A DNA stretch of 57,111 nt, from positions 1 to 57,111 of the forward strand of contig NZ_WTFT01000034.1 in the NCBI RefSeq assembly GCF_009861505.1. The letters are read 5' to 3'. How positions within the stretch are numbered: position 1 is the first letter of the stretch; the number at the start of each line of letters is the position of its first letter. Below the pieces are notes generated by a model. The model saw only the letters and a program-made list of their open reading frames with translations. It did not search any database and was not told the DNA's origin. Both the position numbers and the translations under genes were made by a program. The DNA comes from Pseudomonas izuensis (lineage in GTDB: Bacteria > Pseudomonadota > Gammaproteobacteria > Pseudomonadales > Pseudomonadaceae). This document shows, one piece after another, positions 44,049-52,406 of the stretch.

Positions 44049-45164
44049 TCAAGCTACGGAGATGGAGTGAAACCGGGTGATGGAAAACGCATCCAGCGAC
44101 GTCTTTGACGCGCCGCTACAGATGATCTCGGTGAGCGCCTGGCCCACCGCCGGGCCGATCTGGAAACCGGCGCCGGCAAAGCCGAACGCATGCAACAGAC
44201 CGGGCTGGGTATGGCTGTGCCCGATCACCGGTTGGCGATCGGGCAGATAACCTTCGGTGCCGCTCCAGGTGCGAATGGCCTGGGCGCCCTCCAGAAACGG
44301 GTAAAGTTCGACGGCCTGGCGCAGGATTTCCAGCACCGCGCCTTGACCGGGGCGGGCGCGGGCATCGTCGAGGGCAAAGCCCTGGCCGCCGCCCAGCACG
44401 CAATTGCCGCGCGCGACCTGGCGTGCATAGATACCGCCGCCCTCGACGCCGGTGCTGGCATCCATCACCAGAGGCAAGGGCTCGGTGACCAGCATCGCCG
44501 GGTGTCCGGAATGCATCGGCACCGGTTCATCGAACTGCGCGGCCAGGCTGCCGGCCCAGGCGCCAGCGCAGTTCAACAACCAGGGCGCATGCAACTCCAG
44601 GCCGGTTTGCGTGCGCACGCGAAAGCGCTGGCCGTCGTGCTCCACGGCCGTGACTGCGCATTGCTCATGCACCTGTACGCCATGGCGTCGCGCGGCCCGG
44701 GCGAACGCGGGGGACACCAGGCGCGGATTGGCATGACCGTCATCCGGACAATAGGAGGCGCCCACCGCGACGTCTCCCACCCATGGAAAACGCCTGCGCA
44801 GTTCGGTGCGGTCAAGCACCTGCAAATCGAGGCCGAAGCCCTGGCTGCTGACTTCATAGTTCTGTAGTGCTCGCAAATCGTCGAGGCTGCGAGCAAGTTT
44901 GAGGTGACCGCTGCGTTGATATTCACCGTCGATGCCAATCAATTGCGGCAACTGCGCCCAGATGGAATGGGCACGTTGCGACAGCGGCAATTGCGACAAC
45001 GGTCGGCCTTGGCGACGGACGCCGCCGTAGTTGACGCCGCTGGAATGCGAACCGCAGAAGTCCCGCTCCAGCAGCACCACGCGGCGGCCGGCCTTGCCGA
45101 GAAACAGCGCCGCCGAAGCGCCGACAATGCCGCCGCCAATGATCACTGCATCGACTTCGATCAT
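44049..45164 (-). CDS. FAD-dependent amine oxidase/dehydrogenase subunit (DAO family, HcnC/OoxB-like)
   Basis: The 371-aa D-amino-acid-oxidase-fold protein has the FAD-binding motif VDAVIIGGGIVGASAALFL at the N-terminus and HSSGVNYGG. The C-terminal HAFGFAGAGFQIGPAVGQAL contacts the flavin. It is probably the catalytic subunit of the three-part dehydrogenase formed with the next two genes. Its ATG overlaps the previous stop (ATGA). The longer frame to 45284 is not needed. Confidence 0.88.
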   Translation of the reverse strand: MIEVDAVIIGGGIVGASAALFLGKAGRRVVLLERDFCGSHSSGVNYGGVRRQGRPLSQLPLSQRAHSIWAQLPQLIGIDGEYQRSGHLKLARSLDDLRALQNYEVSSQGFGLDLQVLDRTELRRRFPWVGDVAVGASYCPDDGHANPRLVSPAFARAARRHGVQVHEQCAVTAVEHDGQRFRVRTQTGLELHAPWLLNCAGAWAGSLAAQFDEPVPMHSGHPAMLVTEPLPLVMDASTGVEGGGIYARQVARGNCVLGGGQGFALDDARARPGQGAVLEILRQAVELYPFLEGAQAIRTWSGTEGYLPDRQPVIGHSHTQPGLLHAFGFAGAGFQIGPAVGQALTEIICSGASKTSLDAFSITRFHSISVA

Positions 45165-46516
45165 GCTTCGACCTCCAGGCCAAAGGGCAGCGGTTTGATG
45201 GGAGCCTGGGCTCGCAGCCGGCCAATGTCGGACACGTCGCGCCGGCTTTCGCAGGCAATGATTTCCGCTGCGGCCGCGCCACACATCCGGCCCTGACAGC
45301 GACCCATGCCGACCCGGCAGTGGGCCTTGACCCGGTTGATTTCCCAGTGCCCTTCGCGTACCACCTGACGAATATCGCCGGCACGAACTTCTTCGCAGCG
45401 GCAGACCATCACGTCATCGTTGATGCCCGCAGCCCAGTCCTCGGGAAAGGCAAAGGCACGCTCCAGGCCCTGACGAAAATCGCCGATGCGTTCCAGCGAT
45501 TGTTCAAGCTGCGCGGGGCGTTGCGCCGGGATCAGGTGGCCGGTGTCTTCGAGCAACGCCAGCGCGGCGCGCTCGCCGGCCATTTCCGCAGCGTCGGCGC
45601 CCATGATGCCGGCGCCATCACCGGCCAGGTACACCTCGACGACACTGCTGCGACCGGCGCGGTCGCGTTGTGGCAGCCAGGCGCGGTTGAGTGGGTTCCA
45701 GGCGAACTCGCAGCCAAGCAGGTCGGCGAGCTGGGTTTCGCTGCGCAGGCCGTGGGCGAAGGCGGCGGCATCGCAGTCCAGTCGATGTTGGCCTTTTGCG
45801 TCCGACCAGATCAGCGCCTGCGCCCGTTGCTCGCCTTCGACGCCTTGCAACGTCGTGCCCTGGTGCACCGGGATGCCATGGGCGGCGAGCCAACCGCGGT
45901 AATAGAGCCCTTTGGCCAATGTGGCCGGTTGCGCCAGCAGGCCGGGCAGGGCGCGGGCCTGGGCGCTGAAGGGGGAGCTGTCGAGCACCGCGACCACCTT
46001 CGCGCCAGCCTTGGCGTATTGATAGGCGACCAGATACAGCAACGGGCCGCTGCCGGCGAACACCACGCGCTCGCCGATGGCGCAGCCCTGGAACTTCAAG
46101 GCGATCTGCGCCGCACCGAGGCTGTAGATGCCGGGCAAGGTCCAGCCCGGTACCGGCAGAATCCGGTCGGTGGCGCCGGTGGCGACGATCACCCGGGAAA
46201 ATTCCAGCCGCGCGGCACGCCCGTCGTGCAAGGTGTCGAGGGCACCGTCCTCGGCGTTCCACACCAGCGTGTCGGGGCGATAATCGAGTTGTTCGCGCAA
46301 CTGATCGATGGTCTGGTGCAGGGCCTGGGCCTTGCGTGCTTCGAAGCCATACAGCTTGACCGGCGAGCGCTTGAAATTGGCCGGCTGGCGTCGATAAATC
46401 TGTCCGCCACCGCGTGCGGCTTCATCCAGCAGTACCGGGCGAACACCATGGGCGACCAGGGTTTGTGCCGCACGAATACCGGCCGGGCCGGCGCCAATAA
46501 TAATTACAGGTTTCAT
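45161..46516 (-). CDS. FAD/NAD(P)-binding dehydrogenase subunit with C-terminal BFD-like iron-sulfur domain (HcnB/OoxA-like)
   Basis: The 451-aa protein has an N-terminal VIIIGAGPAGIRAAQTLV dinucleotide fold, a second NAD(P)-like site near residue 150, and a C-terminal Cys cluster (VCRCEEV, then CRVGMGRCQGRMCG), the [2Fe-2S] domain shared with HcnB and the opine-oxidase A subunit. It should pass electrons from the DAO-type subunit to the small ferredoxin-like subunit. The two large subunits are translationally coupled. Confidence 0.88.
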   Translation of the reverse strand: MKPVIIIGAGPAGIRAAQTLVAHGVRPVLLDEAARGGGQIYRRQPANFKRSPVKLYGFEARKAQALHQTIDQLREQLDYRPDTLVWNAEDGALDTLHDGRAARLEFSRVIVATGATDRILPVPGWTLPGIYSLGAAQIALKFQGCAIGERVVFAGSGPLLYLVAYQYAKAGAKVVAVLDSSPFSAQARALPGLLAQPATLAKGLYYRGWLAAHGIPVHQGTTLQGVEGEQRAQALIWSDAKGQHRLDCDAAAFAHGLRSETQLADLLGCEFAWNPLNRAWLPQRDRAGRSSVVEVYLAGDGAGIMGADAAEMAGERAALALLEDTGHLIPAQRPAQLEQSLERIGDFRQGLERAFAFPEDWAAGINDDVMVCRCEEVRAGDIRQVVREGHWEINRVKAHCRVGMGRCQGRMCGAAAAEIIACESRRDVSDIGRLRAQAPIKPLPFGLEVEA

Positions 46517-46526
46517 ACCCGTCCCC

Positions 46527-46617
46527 CTGTAGGAGCGAGCCTGCTCGCGATGACGGCGGAATAGGCACCATTGATTGAGGCTGACAGACCGCTATCGCGA
46601 GCAGGCTCACTCCTACA
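46527..46617. repeat. REPIN inside the dehydrogenase operon (GAGCCTGCTCGC type)
   Basis: Inverted REP arms lie just upstream of the FAD/NAD(P) subunit start. The element sits within an apparent operon and is followed after 44 bp by a REPIN of a different class. Confidence 0.88.
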
Positions 46618-46661
46618 ATGGATTGGAAGTTGCCGCAGCTTTTGTGCCCGACGCAGCGCCC

Positions 46662-46752
46662 CTGTAGGAGCTGGCTTGCCAGCGAAGGGGGCAGCACAGG
46701 CAACATTGATGGTGGCTGACAGACCGCTTTCGCTGGCAAGCCAGCTCCTACG
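46662..46752. repeat. REPIN inside the dehydrogenase operon (GGCTTGCCAGC type)
   Basis: This has the same class of arms as the six-copy array at 89-875, with the loop ACATTGATGGTGGCTGACAG. It separates the small ferredoxin-like subunit from the two flavoprotein subunits and would fold strongly in the operon mRNA. Confidence 0.88.
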
Positions 46753-46784
46753 GGGGATTGGGTGTTTGCAGGTGATAGAGGTGT

Positions 46785-47075
46785 TCATAGCGATCGCCCC
46801 GGCTCGCGGCTGATCTGTTGTCCGGCCTCGAGCAACGTCGAGCAGGCGCGGACCCGGCGGCCGTCGCCCAGGCGTACCCAGCAGTCCTGGCAGGCGCCCA
46901 TCAGGCAGAACCCGGCGCGGGGCTCGGCGCTGAAGTCGCTGCCGCGCAGGTGTTCGCTGCAGGTCAGGACCGCCGTCAGTACGGTGTCGCCGAGCAGGCC
47001 GCTGGCCGGTTGGCCATCGAGGGTAAAGTCCAGGGCCGGGCGGTCGCCTTCGGCCAGTCGTTTCAGCAGAGCCAT
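46785..47075 (-). CDS. Small (2Fe-2S) subunit of the dehydrogenase (HcnA-like)
   Basis: The 96-aa ferredoxin-like protein has Cys ligands at about 57, 62, 65 and 78 (GFCLMGACQDCW, RAC), the pattern of the fer2_4 subunits that partner HcnB/HcnC-like flavoproteins. It is 7 bp downstream of the second permease gene, so transport and oxidation are on one transcript. Confidence 0.9.
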   Translation of the reverse strand: MALLKRLAEGDRPALDFTLDGQPASGLLGDTVLTAVLTCSEHLRGSDFSAEPRAGFCLMGACQDCWVRLGDGRRVRACSTLLEAGQQISREPGRSL

Positions 47076-47082
47076 GGCGCCC

Positions 47083-47877
47083 TCATTGTTTGCCCACCAG
47101 AACCCGATCCAGGCCGTAGACCCGATCGAGCAGAATCATGGTCAGCGCGGTCAGCGCGATCACCAGTGCCGACACCGCCGCCATCATCGGATCGATGGAC
47201 TCGGTGGCGTAGACGTACATGCGCACCGGCAAGGTCTGCGTGGCCGGCGAGGTGACGAAGATCGACAGCGTGACTTCGTCGAAACTGTTGATGAACGCCA
47301 GCAGCCACCCGCCGGCGACCCCCGGCAGAATCATCGGCAAGGTGATCTGGCGGAACAGCGTGAAGCGCCCGGCACCCAGGGATTGCGCGGCGTGTTCGGC
47401 GCTGCGGTCCAGGCCGATGGCCGAGGCCAGCACCAGTCGCAGTACATACGGGGTGATGACCAGCACGTGGGCGAAGATCAGCCACGCAAAGCTGCCGTTG
47501 ACCCCCATCAGCGCGAACAGGCGCAGCAATGCCACCCCCAGCACCAGATGCGGAATGATGATCGGCGACAGAAACAGCCCGTTGAAGAAATCCCGGCCGG
47601 GAAATTCGAAGCGGGTGATCGCCAGCGCCGCGGGCACCGCGATCAAGGTGGCCAGCGAGGCGGCGCTGAACGCCAGGATCAGGCTGTTGTAGAACGCATC
47701 GACAAAGTCGGCACGCTCGAACACGGCGCGGAACCAGCGCAGGGAAAAATCGCTGGTCGGCAGGCTCAGGGTGTTCTCCGGGGTGAAGGCGACAAGGCAC
47801 ACCACCATCAGCGGCGCGAGCATGAACAGCACCACCAGAGCATGAAACAGCAGGGCGAAAGGACCGTTCCTGGACAT
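47083..47877 (-). CDS. ABC permease, PotC type
   Basis: The 264-aa inner-membrane permease of the spermidine/putrescine type has six hydrophobic helices and the EAA-like loop AEHAAQSLGAGRFTLFRQITLP (about 159-180). It follows the first permease by 6 bp and pairs with it. Confidence 0.92.
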   Translation of the reverse strand: MSRNGPFALLFHALVVLFMLAPLMVVCLVAFTPENTLSLPTSDFSLRWFRAVFERADFVDAFYNSLILAFSAASLATLIAVPAALAITRFEFPGRDFFNGLFLSPIIIPHLVLGVALLRLFALMGVNGSFAWLIFAHVLVITPYVLRLVLASAIGLDRSAEHAAQSLGAGRFTLFRQITLPMILPGVAGGWLLAFINSFDEVTLSIFVTSPATQTLPVRMYVYATESIDPMMAAVSALVIALTALTMILLDRVYGLDRVLVGKQ

Positions 47878-47883
47878 GACGAA

Positions 47884-48753
47884 TTACCCCAATGACTTCT
47901 TGTAGCGGCCTTCGATCATGCGGTTCCACGACAGCATGATCAGCAGGTTGATAAGCAGCAGGGCCACGGCGATGGCGGCGCCCATGGGCCAGTTGAGTTC
48001 CGACAGGTATTGGTCGTAGATCAGCGTGGCGACCATCTTCAGGCGGCGTCCACCGAGCAGGCCGGGAATGGCAAAGGAGCTGGCGGCGAGGCCGAACACG
48101 ATCAGGGTTCCGGAAAGGATGCCGGGCATGACCTGCGGCAGCACCACCTGGCGAATCACCGTGAAGTGGCTGGCGCCCAGCGACAGCGCGGCTTGCTCGG
48201 CGGCCGGGTCGAGCTTCTGCAGCGAGGTCCAGACCGGAATGATCATGAACGGCAGCATCACGTGGACCAGTGCGATCACCACGGCGAACGGCGTATAGAG
48301 CAACTTCATCGGTGAGCCACCGAAGGCTTGCAGGACCTGATTGACCAGGCCGTCGGCACCGAGCAGCAGGCTCCAGCCAAAGGCGCGCACCACCACCGAA
48401 ATCAGCAACGGGGTAAGGATCAGGATCAGGAAAATCGAGCGCCATGGGGTGCCCATGCGGCTGAGGATGTAAGCCTCGGGCACGCCGATCAGCACGCAGA
48501 GCAGCGTGGTCAGCGCGCTGATCCACAGGGTGCGCAGGAAGATCTCGTAGAAGTACGGATCGCCCAGCAGGCTGCCGTAATGCTCGGCGGTATAGGCGTC
48601 GGCGTTGATGCCCGAGCCGTAGTCGAAGACGTTGAACGACAGCACCAGGGTCAGCAACAGCGGGATCACCAGCAGGCTGACGTACAGCGTCAGGGCCGGT
48701 GCCGACAGCCAGTAACCCTGGCGTCCCTGGCGGATGGCGGCGAGGGTGCTCAT
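47884..48753 (-). CDS. ABC permease, PotB type
   Basis: The 289-aa inner-membrane permease has the loop AEQAALSLGASHFTVIRQVVLP (about 189-210) and a long first periplasmic region around residues 50-75. Its ATG overlaps the ATPase stop by 4 nt. Confidence 0.92.
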   Translation of the reverse strand: MSTLAAIRQGRQGYWLSAPALTLYVSLLVIPLLLTLVLSFNVFDYGSGINADAYTAEHYGSLLGDPYFYEIFLRTLWISALTTLLCVLIGVPEAYILSRMGTPWRSIFLILILTPLLISVVVRAFGWSLLLGADGLVNQVLQAFGGSPMKLLYTPFAVVIALVHVMLPFMIIPVWTSLQKLDPAAEQAALSLGASHFTVIRQVVLPQVMPGILSGTLIVFGLAASSFAIPGLLGGRRLKMVATLIYDQYLSELNWPMGAAIAVALLLINLLIMLSWNRMIEGRYKKSLG

Positions 48754-49775
48754 GCTGTCACCTCGTCAATGCTCAGTACCCGCAACAGCGCCGTATCCCA
48801 ATCCAGGCCCACCGCTGTGCCTTCGTTCAGCGGGGCCGAACCGTCGTTGCGGCGTACCACACTGAGTTCGCCGAGGTTCGTCGACACACCGTACAGCCAT
48901 TGGCTACCCAGGAAGAAGCGGCTGCTGACCTTGCCTTGCAGGCGCCCGTGACCCGCCTCGCGCAGGTCGATTTTTTCCGGACGCAGGCTCAGGGTCAGTT
49001 CGCCGGCGCCATAGGTGCACACCTGAACCGCGCCGTTCGCGTCGCGTTCACCGGGCAGCAGATTGGCCTTGCCGACGAAGCCGGAAATGAACTCGGTGCG
49101 CGGGTGTTCGTAGAGGGTGTAGGGCGCGTCGATTTGAGTGATACGCCCGGCCTGCATCACCACCACGCGATCGCTGATCGACAGCGCTTCGGACTGGTCG
49201 TGGGTGACCATCAGTGTGGTGATGCCCACTTCGCGTTGAATGCGGCGGATCTCGAACTGCATCTCTTCGCGCAGGTTGGCGTCGAGGTTGGACAGCGGTT
49301 CATCCAGCAGCAACACCGGCGGCTGGATTACCAGCGCACGGGCCAGGGCGACGCGTTGGCGCTGGCCACCGGAAAGCTCCCGTGGATAACGCTCGGCGTG
49401 CTGATGAAGGCGTACCAGCTTCAGCACCCGATCGACCCGCTGCTGGATCTCAGCATTGGGCACCTTGCGCATGCGCAGGCCGAAGGCAACGTTGGCCTTG
49501 ACGGTCATGTGCGGGAACAGCGCGTAACTCTGGAACACCACCCCCAGGCCGCGACTGGCGGGTTTGGCGTGGGTGATGTCGCGACCATCCAGCACGATGC
49601 GCCCGCTGGTGACGTCGACGAAGCCGGCGATCATTTGCAGGGTGGTGGTCTTGCCGCATCCGGAGGGGCCGAGCAGGGAAACGAATTCGCCTTTCTCCAC
49701 CGAGAGATCGGTGGCGACCACGGCGTCGATTTCACCGTAGCGTTTGCCAAGTTTTTGAAGTTGCAAAAAAGCCAT
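48750..49775 (-). CDS. ABC transporter ATPase, PotA type
   Basis: The 341-aa ATP-binding subunit has Walker A GPSGCGKTT (about 36-44), signature LSGGQRQR, Walker B VLLLDEPLSNLD, the switch His in VTHDQSEA and a C-terminal TOBE domain (about 250-341, beginning GFVGKANLLPGE). It is the first gene of the seven-gene operon, so all the downstream transport and dehydrogenase genes depend on its promoter. Confidence 0.95.
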   Translation of the reverse strand: MAFLQLQKLGKRYGEIDAVVATDLSVEKGEFVSLLGPSGCGKTTTLQMIAGFVDVTSGRIVLDGRDITHAKPASRGLGVVFQSYALFPHMTVKANVAFGLRMRKVPNAEIQQRVDRVLKLVRLHQHAERYPRELSGGQRQRVALARALVIQPPVLLLDEPLSNLDANLREEMQFEIRRIQREVGITTLMVTHDQSEALSISDRVVVMQAGRITQIDAPYTLYEHPRTEFISGFVGKANLLPGERDANGAVQVCTYGAGELTLSLRPEKIDLREAGHGRLQGKVSSRFFLGSQWLYGVSTNLGELSVVRRNDGSAPLNEGTAVGLDWDTALLRVLSIDEVTA

Positions 49776-49802
49776 GACTGCGCCTCCACCTGAGATTGTT
49801 AT

Positions 49803-49820
49803 GCGCGCCTCGGGGCGCGC
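49803..49820. promoter_or_regulatory. GC-rich hairpin in the ATPase/IclR gap
   Basis: GCGCGCC-TCGG-GGCGCGC is a 7-bp perfect stem with a TCTTTT run on the plus-strand side, 28 bp upstream of the ATPase start. It is terminator-like in the plus direction but no gene precedes it, so it may be a leader or operator structure. Confidence 0.35.
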
Positions 49821-49959
49821 TCTTTTGTATGGGCAGATACGAAAAAATGTTTGCGGGGTGCGTTGGCGCTCGACTTGGGTCGGCTGCCGCTGTTGTTCGA
49901 ATCGCCCCTGTGTGGACGCAGATTAGGACGAAGACTAGGATGGGCTCAATGGCCTATTT

Positions 49960-49995
49960 CACTGAATCGATGACTATTTTCTGTTTCATTCGGTG
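49960..49995. promoter_or_regulatory. Candidate IclR operator
   Basis: CACTGAAT (49960-49967) and ATTCGGTG (49988-49995) form a 7-of-8 inverted repeat with a 20-bp spacer in the AT-rich part of the divergent region, just upstream of the IclR start. Binding is inferred. Confidence 0.3.
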
Positions 49996-50020
49996 AGTAA
50001 ATTAATATGCGAGAAAACTC

Positions 50021-50857
50021 ATGTCAGATTCCATTGAGCGGAATGAAAACAAAAATGAAGTCGGCGTCGGCGCCGTCTCAAGGTTGTTTGCGGTGTTGCG
50101 GGCATTGGGCGATACCGTCGAGGGCGGCGAGCGCGTGACGCAACTGGCCCAGCACATCGGGTTATCACAACCGACCACCCACCGCTTGCTGCGCAGCCTG
50201 ATGGACGAGGGCATGGTCGAGCAGGATGGGCGCAGCAAACGCTATCGGCTCAGCCTGGATTTTTTCGCCCTGGCGGCTCGAGCGGGCAACAGTGGCAACC
50301 TGCGCGAACTGGTGCGCCCGGCTTTGCTGCGGCTTTCGGCGTCGCTCGGCGATTCGTTGTTTCTGCTGGCACGCAGCGGCTTCGATGCGATCTGCCTGGA
50401 CCGCAGCGAAGGGCCGTTTCCGATCCGCACCTTCACCGGTGACATCGGTGGCCGGGTGGCGCTGGGCGTGGGGCAGGGCAGCCTGGCGATCCTGGCGTTT
50501 CTGCCGGAAGAAGAACGCGAAACAGTGATCCACTACAACCTGCCGCGGCTCAAGGATTTCCATCTGTATGACGAGGTGTTCCTGCGCTCGGAAGTCGAGA
50601 ATGTGCGCAAGCTCGGTTACGCCGGACGCAACACCGGTGTGTTGCAGGGCATGGCCGGGGTGGCAGTGCCGATCCTCGATCGTGAAGGCCGGGCGGTGGC
50701 GGCGTTGAGCGTGGCGACCGTGAGTGACCGTCTGGGGCCTGATCGCTTGCCGACAGTGGTGGAGATGCTCAAGCGTGAAGCGGCGTTGATCGGGCCGCGG
50801 ATCAATCCGTTTGATCCTTTGCTACGGCGGCCGTCTCAAGTGTTTGGGCAAAGCTGA
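50021..50857 (+). CDS. IclR-family transcriptional regulator
   Basis: The 278-aa protein has the N-terminal winged helix (VTQLAQHIGLSQPTTHRLLR, about 47-66) and IclR effector domain (FTGDIGGRVALGVGQGSLAI, GMAGVAVPI). It is divergent from the ABC/dehydrogenase operon and is its likely regulator. The ligand is probably the transported substrate or a product. The ribosome-binding site is weak (GAGAAAA). Confidence 0.9.
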   Translation: MSDSIERNENKNEVGVGAVSRLFAVLRALGDTVEGGERVTQLAQHIGLSQPTTHRLLRSLMDEGMVEQDGRSKRYRLSLDFFALAARAGNSGNLRELVRPALLRLSASLGDSLFLLARSGFDAICLDRSEGPFPIRTFTGDIGGRVALGVGQGSLAILAFLPEEERETVIHYNLPRLKDFHLYDEVFLRSEVENVRKLGYAGRNTGVLQGMAGVAVPILDREGRAVAALSVATVSDRLGPDRLPTVVEMLKREAALIGPRINPFDPLLRRPSQVFGQS

Positions 50858-50875
50858 AAAGAAGGCGAACGTGCC

Positions 50876-50982
50876 CTGTAGGAGCTGGCTCGCCAGCGAA
50901 AGCGGTCTTCCAGTCGAAAGAAATGTTGTCTGACCCACCGCTTTCGCTGCGGTGCGGCGATCCGACAAGCCAGCTCCTACAG
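50876..50982. repeat. Degenerate REPIN
   Basis: The left arm is GTAGGAGCTGGCTCGCCAGC. The right arm is interrupted by GCGGTGCGGCGATCCGA before AAGCCAGCTCCTAC, so the inverted repeat is imperfect. It lies between the convergent IclR and anti-sigma genes. Confidence 0.8.
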
Positions 50983-50992
50983 GGGGGGGTGA

Positions 50993-51745
50993 TCAGAATT
51001 GTGTGGTCTGCCTGAGCATCTGCGCCGCCGGCGTATCCGACGGGCTGACCATCGCATAGTTGTAGCCACCCCCCGACCAGTATTCGGCCTGCAGCCCGCC
51101 ATCACTGCGACTGCCCCTGGGTAACATGAAGTTCTTTGGCCCCGGTGGCCGCACATAGAAGCTGATCTTGTGCCCGCCCTGATCCTCATAAACCACCATC
51201 GCCGCTGGCCCTTGCTCTGTGCTGAGCAGGCGGCCGCTCACCGGTTTGAACCCGGCGCCGGTCAGGTCCGGCAAGCGATTGGCCTGGGTGAAATAACGGT
51301 CGAGCCAACCCTGCATGTCGCTGTATTCGCCGGCCTTGTAGTCCGCTGGCAGCAGCCCCTGCTCGGCAATCAAGCGGTAAGCCTGCATGGCATCGGCCAT
51401 CGGTTGCGCTGCGCTGAGGAGCGTCATCTCCCGGGCCTGCCAGCCGCTGACCCCGCCGAGGCTGACAGCAATCAGCAACACCGCGGCGCTGGCTAGGTGG
51501 CGCCGGGACTGGCGTTTAAGGCGCTGGCGAATCAGCGCCGGATCGAGGTCCGGGTTGGCCGGTTGCTGCAAGGCGCCACCGAGGGCGGCTCGCAGTTGTT
51601 GGGCATCCTGCTGCCAGGCGCGCACTTGTGCGGCAACTTGCGCATTGCTGGCGAGAAAAGTCTCGACCAGGTGTCGATCGTCCTCGTTGAGTTGGTGGTC
51701 GACGTAGGCGTGCAAGTCGCGCTCGCTGGGGGGCATGCTGATCAT
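50993..51745 (-). CDS. Anti-sigma factor, transmembrane
   Basis: The 250-aa protein begins MISMPPSERDLHAYVDHQLN, the usual opening of RsgI/RseA-like anti-sigma factors that bind ECF sigma factors. One transmembrane helix lies at about residues 83-101, leaving a periplasmic C-terminal domain of about 150 residues. The zinc-binding HxxxCxxC of the ZAS class is absent. Its ATG overlaps the sigma factor stop by 4 nt. It should hold the sigma factor inactive until an envelope or oxidative signal is sensed. Confidence 0.88.
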   Translation of the reverse strand: MISMPPSERDLHAYVDHQLNEDDRHLVETFLASNAQVAAQVRAWQQDAQQLRAALGGALQQPANPDLDPALIRQRLKRQSRRHLASAAVLLIAVSLGGVSGWQAREMTLLSAAQPMADAMQAYRLIAEQGLLPADYKAGEYSDMQGWLDRYFTQANRLPDLTGAGFKPVSGRLLSTEQGPAAMVVYEDQGGHKISFYVRPPGPKNFMLPRGSRSDGGLQAEYWSGGGYNYAMVSPSDTPAAQMLRQTTQF

Positions 51746-52248
51746 TTGAGTCTCCGCAGGGCAGGGCGGGTGATTTCGCCATCGCTGAGTTGGCGCAGGG
51801 CCTGGCGGGCCCGGGACAGGCGGGACATCACGGTGCCGGTGGGTACGTCGAGAATCTCGGCGACCTCTTTGTAACTCAGGCCTTCCACCGATACCCACAG
51901 CAACAGCGCGCGCTGTTCGGTGGGCAGTTGGTCGAAGGCATTGAGGGTGGATTGGGCGATCACGGTGCGCTCCACCGACGGCTGCGCATCATCGCGCCCG
52001 GTGAAGAATTCGAGCATCCGCGCATAGCGTCGGGAGCGGCGATGCGCATCGAGAAACTGTCGATACAAAATCGCAAACAGCCAGGCGCGCAAGTCGCCCT
52101 CGACGCGTTTATTGCCCCAGCTCGACAGTGCACGCTCCAGGCACGATTGCACCAGATCGTCGGCGCTGCTGGCGTTACGCGTCAATGACACGGCAAATCG
52201 CCGCAATCCGGGAATGATTTTTCTCAGTTGTTCGTCGATATCGTTCAT
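51742..52248 (-). CDS. ECF RNA polymerase sigma factor
   Basis: The roughly 168-aa protein has sigma region 2 (LRRFAVSLTRNASSADDLVQ, then RAWLFAILYRQFLDAHRRSR) and region 4 (LPTEQRALLLWVSVEGLSYKEVAEILDVPTGTVMSRLSRAR). Start 52248 (ATG) or 52266 (GTG) are both possible, with no clear ribosome-binding site. It is co-transcribed with its anti-sigma factor and divergent from a catalase-like gene that carries the same promoter motif. Confidence 0.92.
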   Translation of the reverse strand: MNDIDEQLRKIIPGLRRFAVSLTRNASSADDLVQSCLERALSSWGNKRVEGDLRAWLFAILYRQFLDAHRRSRRYARMLEFFTGRDDAQPSVERTVIAQSTLNAFDQLPTEQRALLLWVSVEGLSYKEVAEILDVPTGTVMSRLSRARQALRQLSDGEITRPALRRLK

Positions 52249-52283
52249 GAAGTGCTGACTAGTCACTACGCTAGGGACTAGGA

Positions 52284-52309
52284 AGACGCCCGATAACCGA
52301 GGTTATTCC
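52284..52309 (-). promoter_or_regulatory. ECF-type promoter of the sigma/anti-sigma operon
   Basis: On the minus strand, GGAATAACC (52309-52301) is followed by CGTCT (52288-52284). The distance from the first G to the C of CGTCT is 21 bp, the same as in the divergent promoter, which suggests autoregulation. Confidence 0.6.
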
Positions 52310-52337
52310 ACACCCGAAAAAATAAACACCGCACGAT

Positions 52338-52363
52338 GGAATAAACCTGTGTGCGGTTCGTCT
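52338..52363 (+). promoter_or_regulatory. ECF-type promoter of the catalase/b561 operon
   Basis: GGAATAAACC (52338-52347) is followed by CGTCT (52359-52363), again 21 bp from first G to C. The start codon is 44 bp beyond the -10 element. Confidence 0.6.
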
Positions 52364-52406
52364 GCTTGATTCTTCTCACTTGTGGCCGATGGCCCTGGAG
52401 TCTTTC

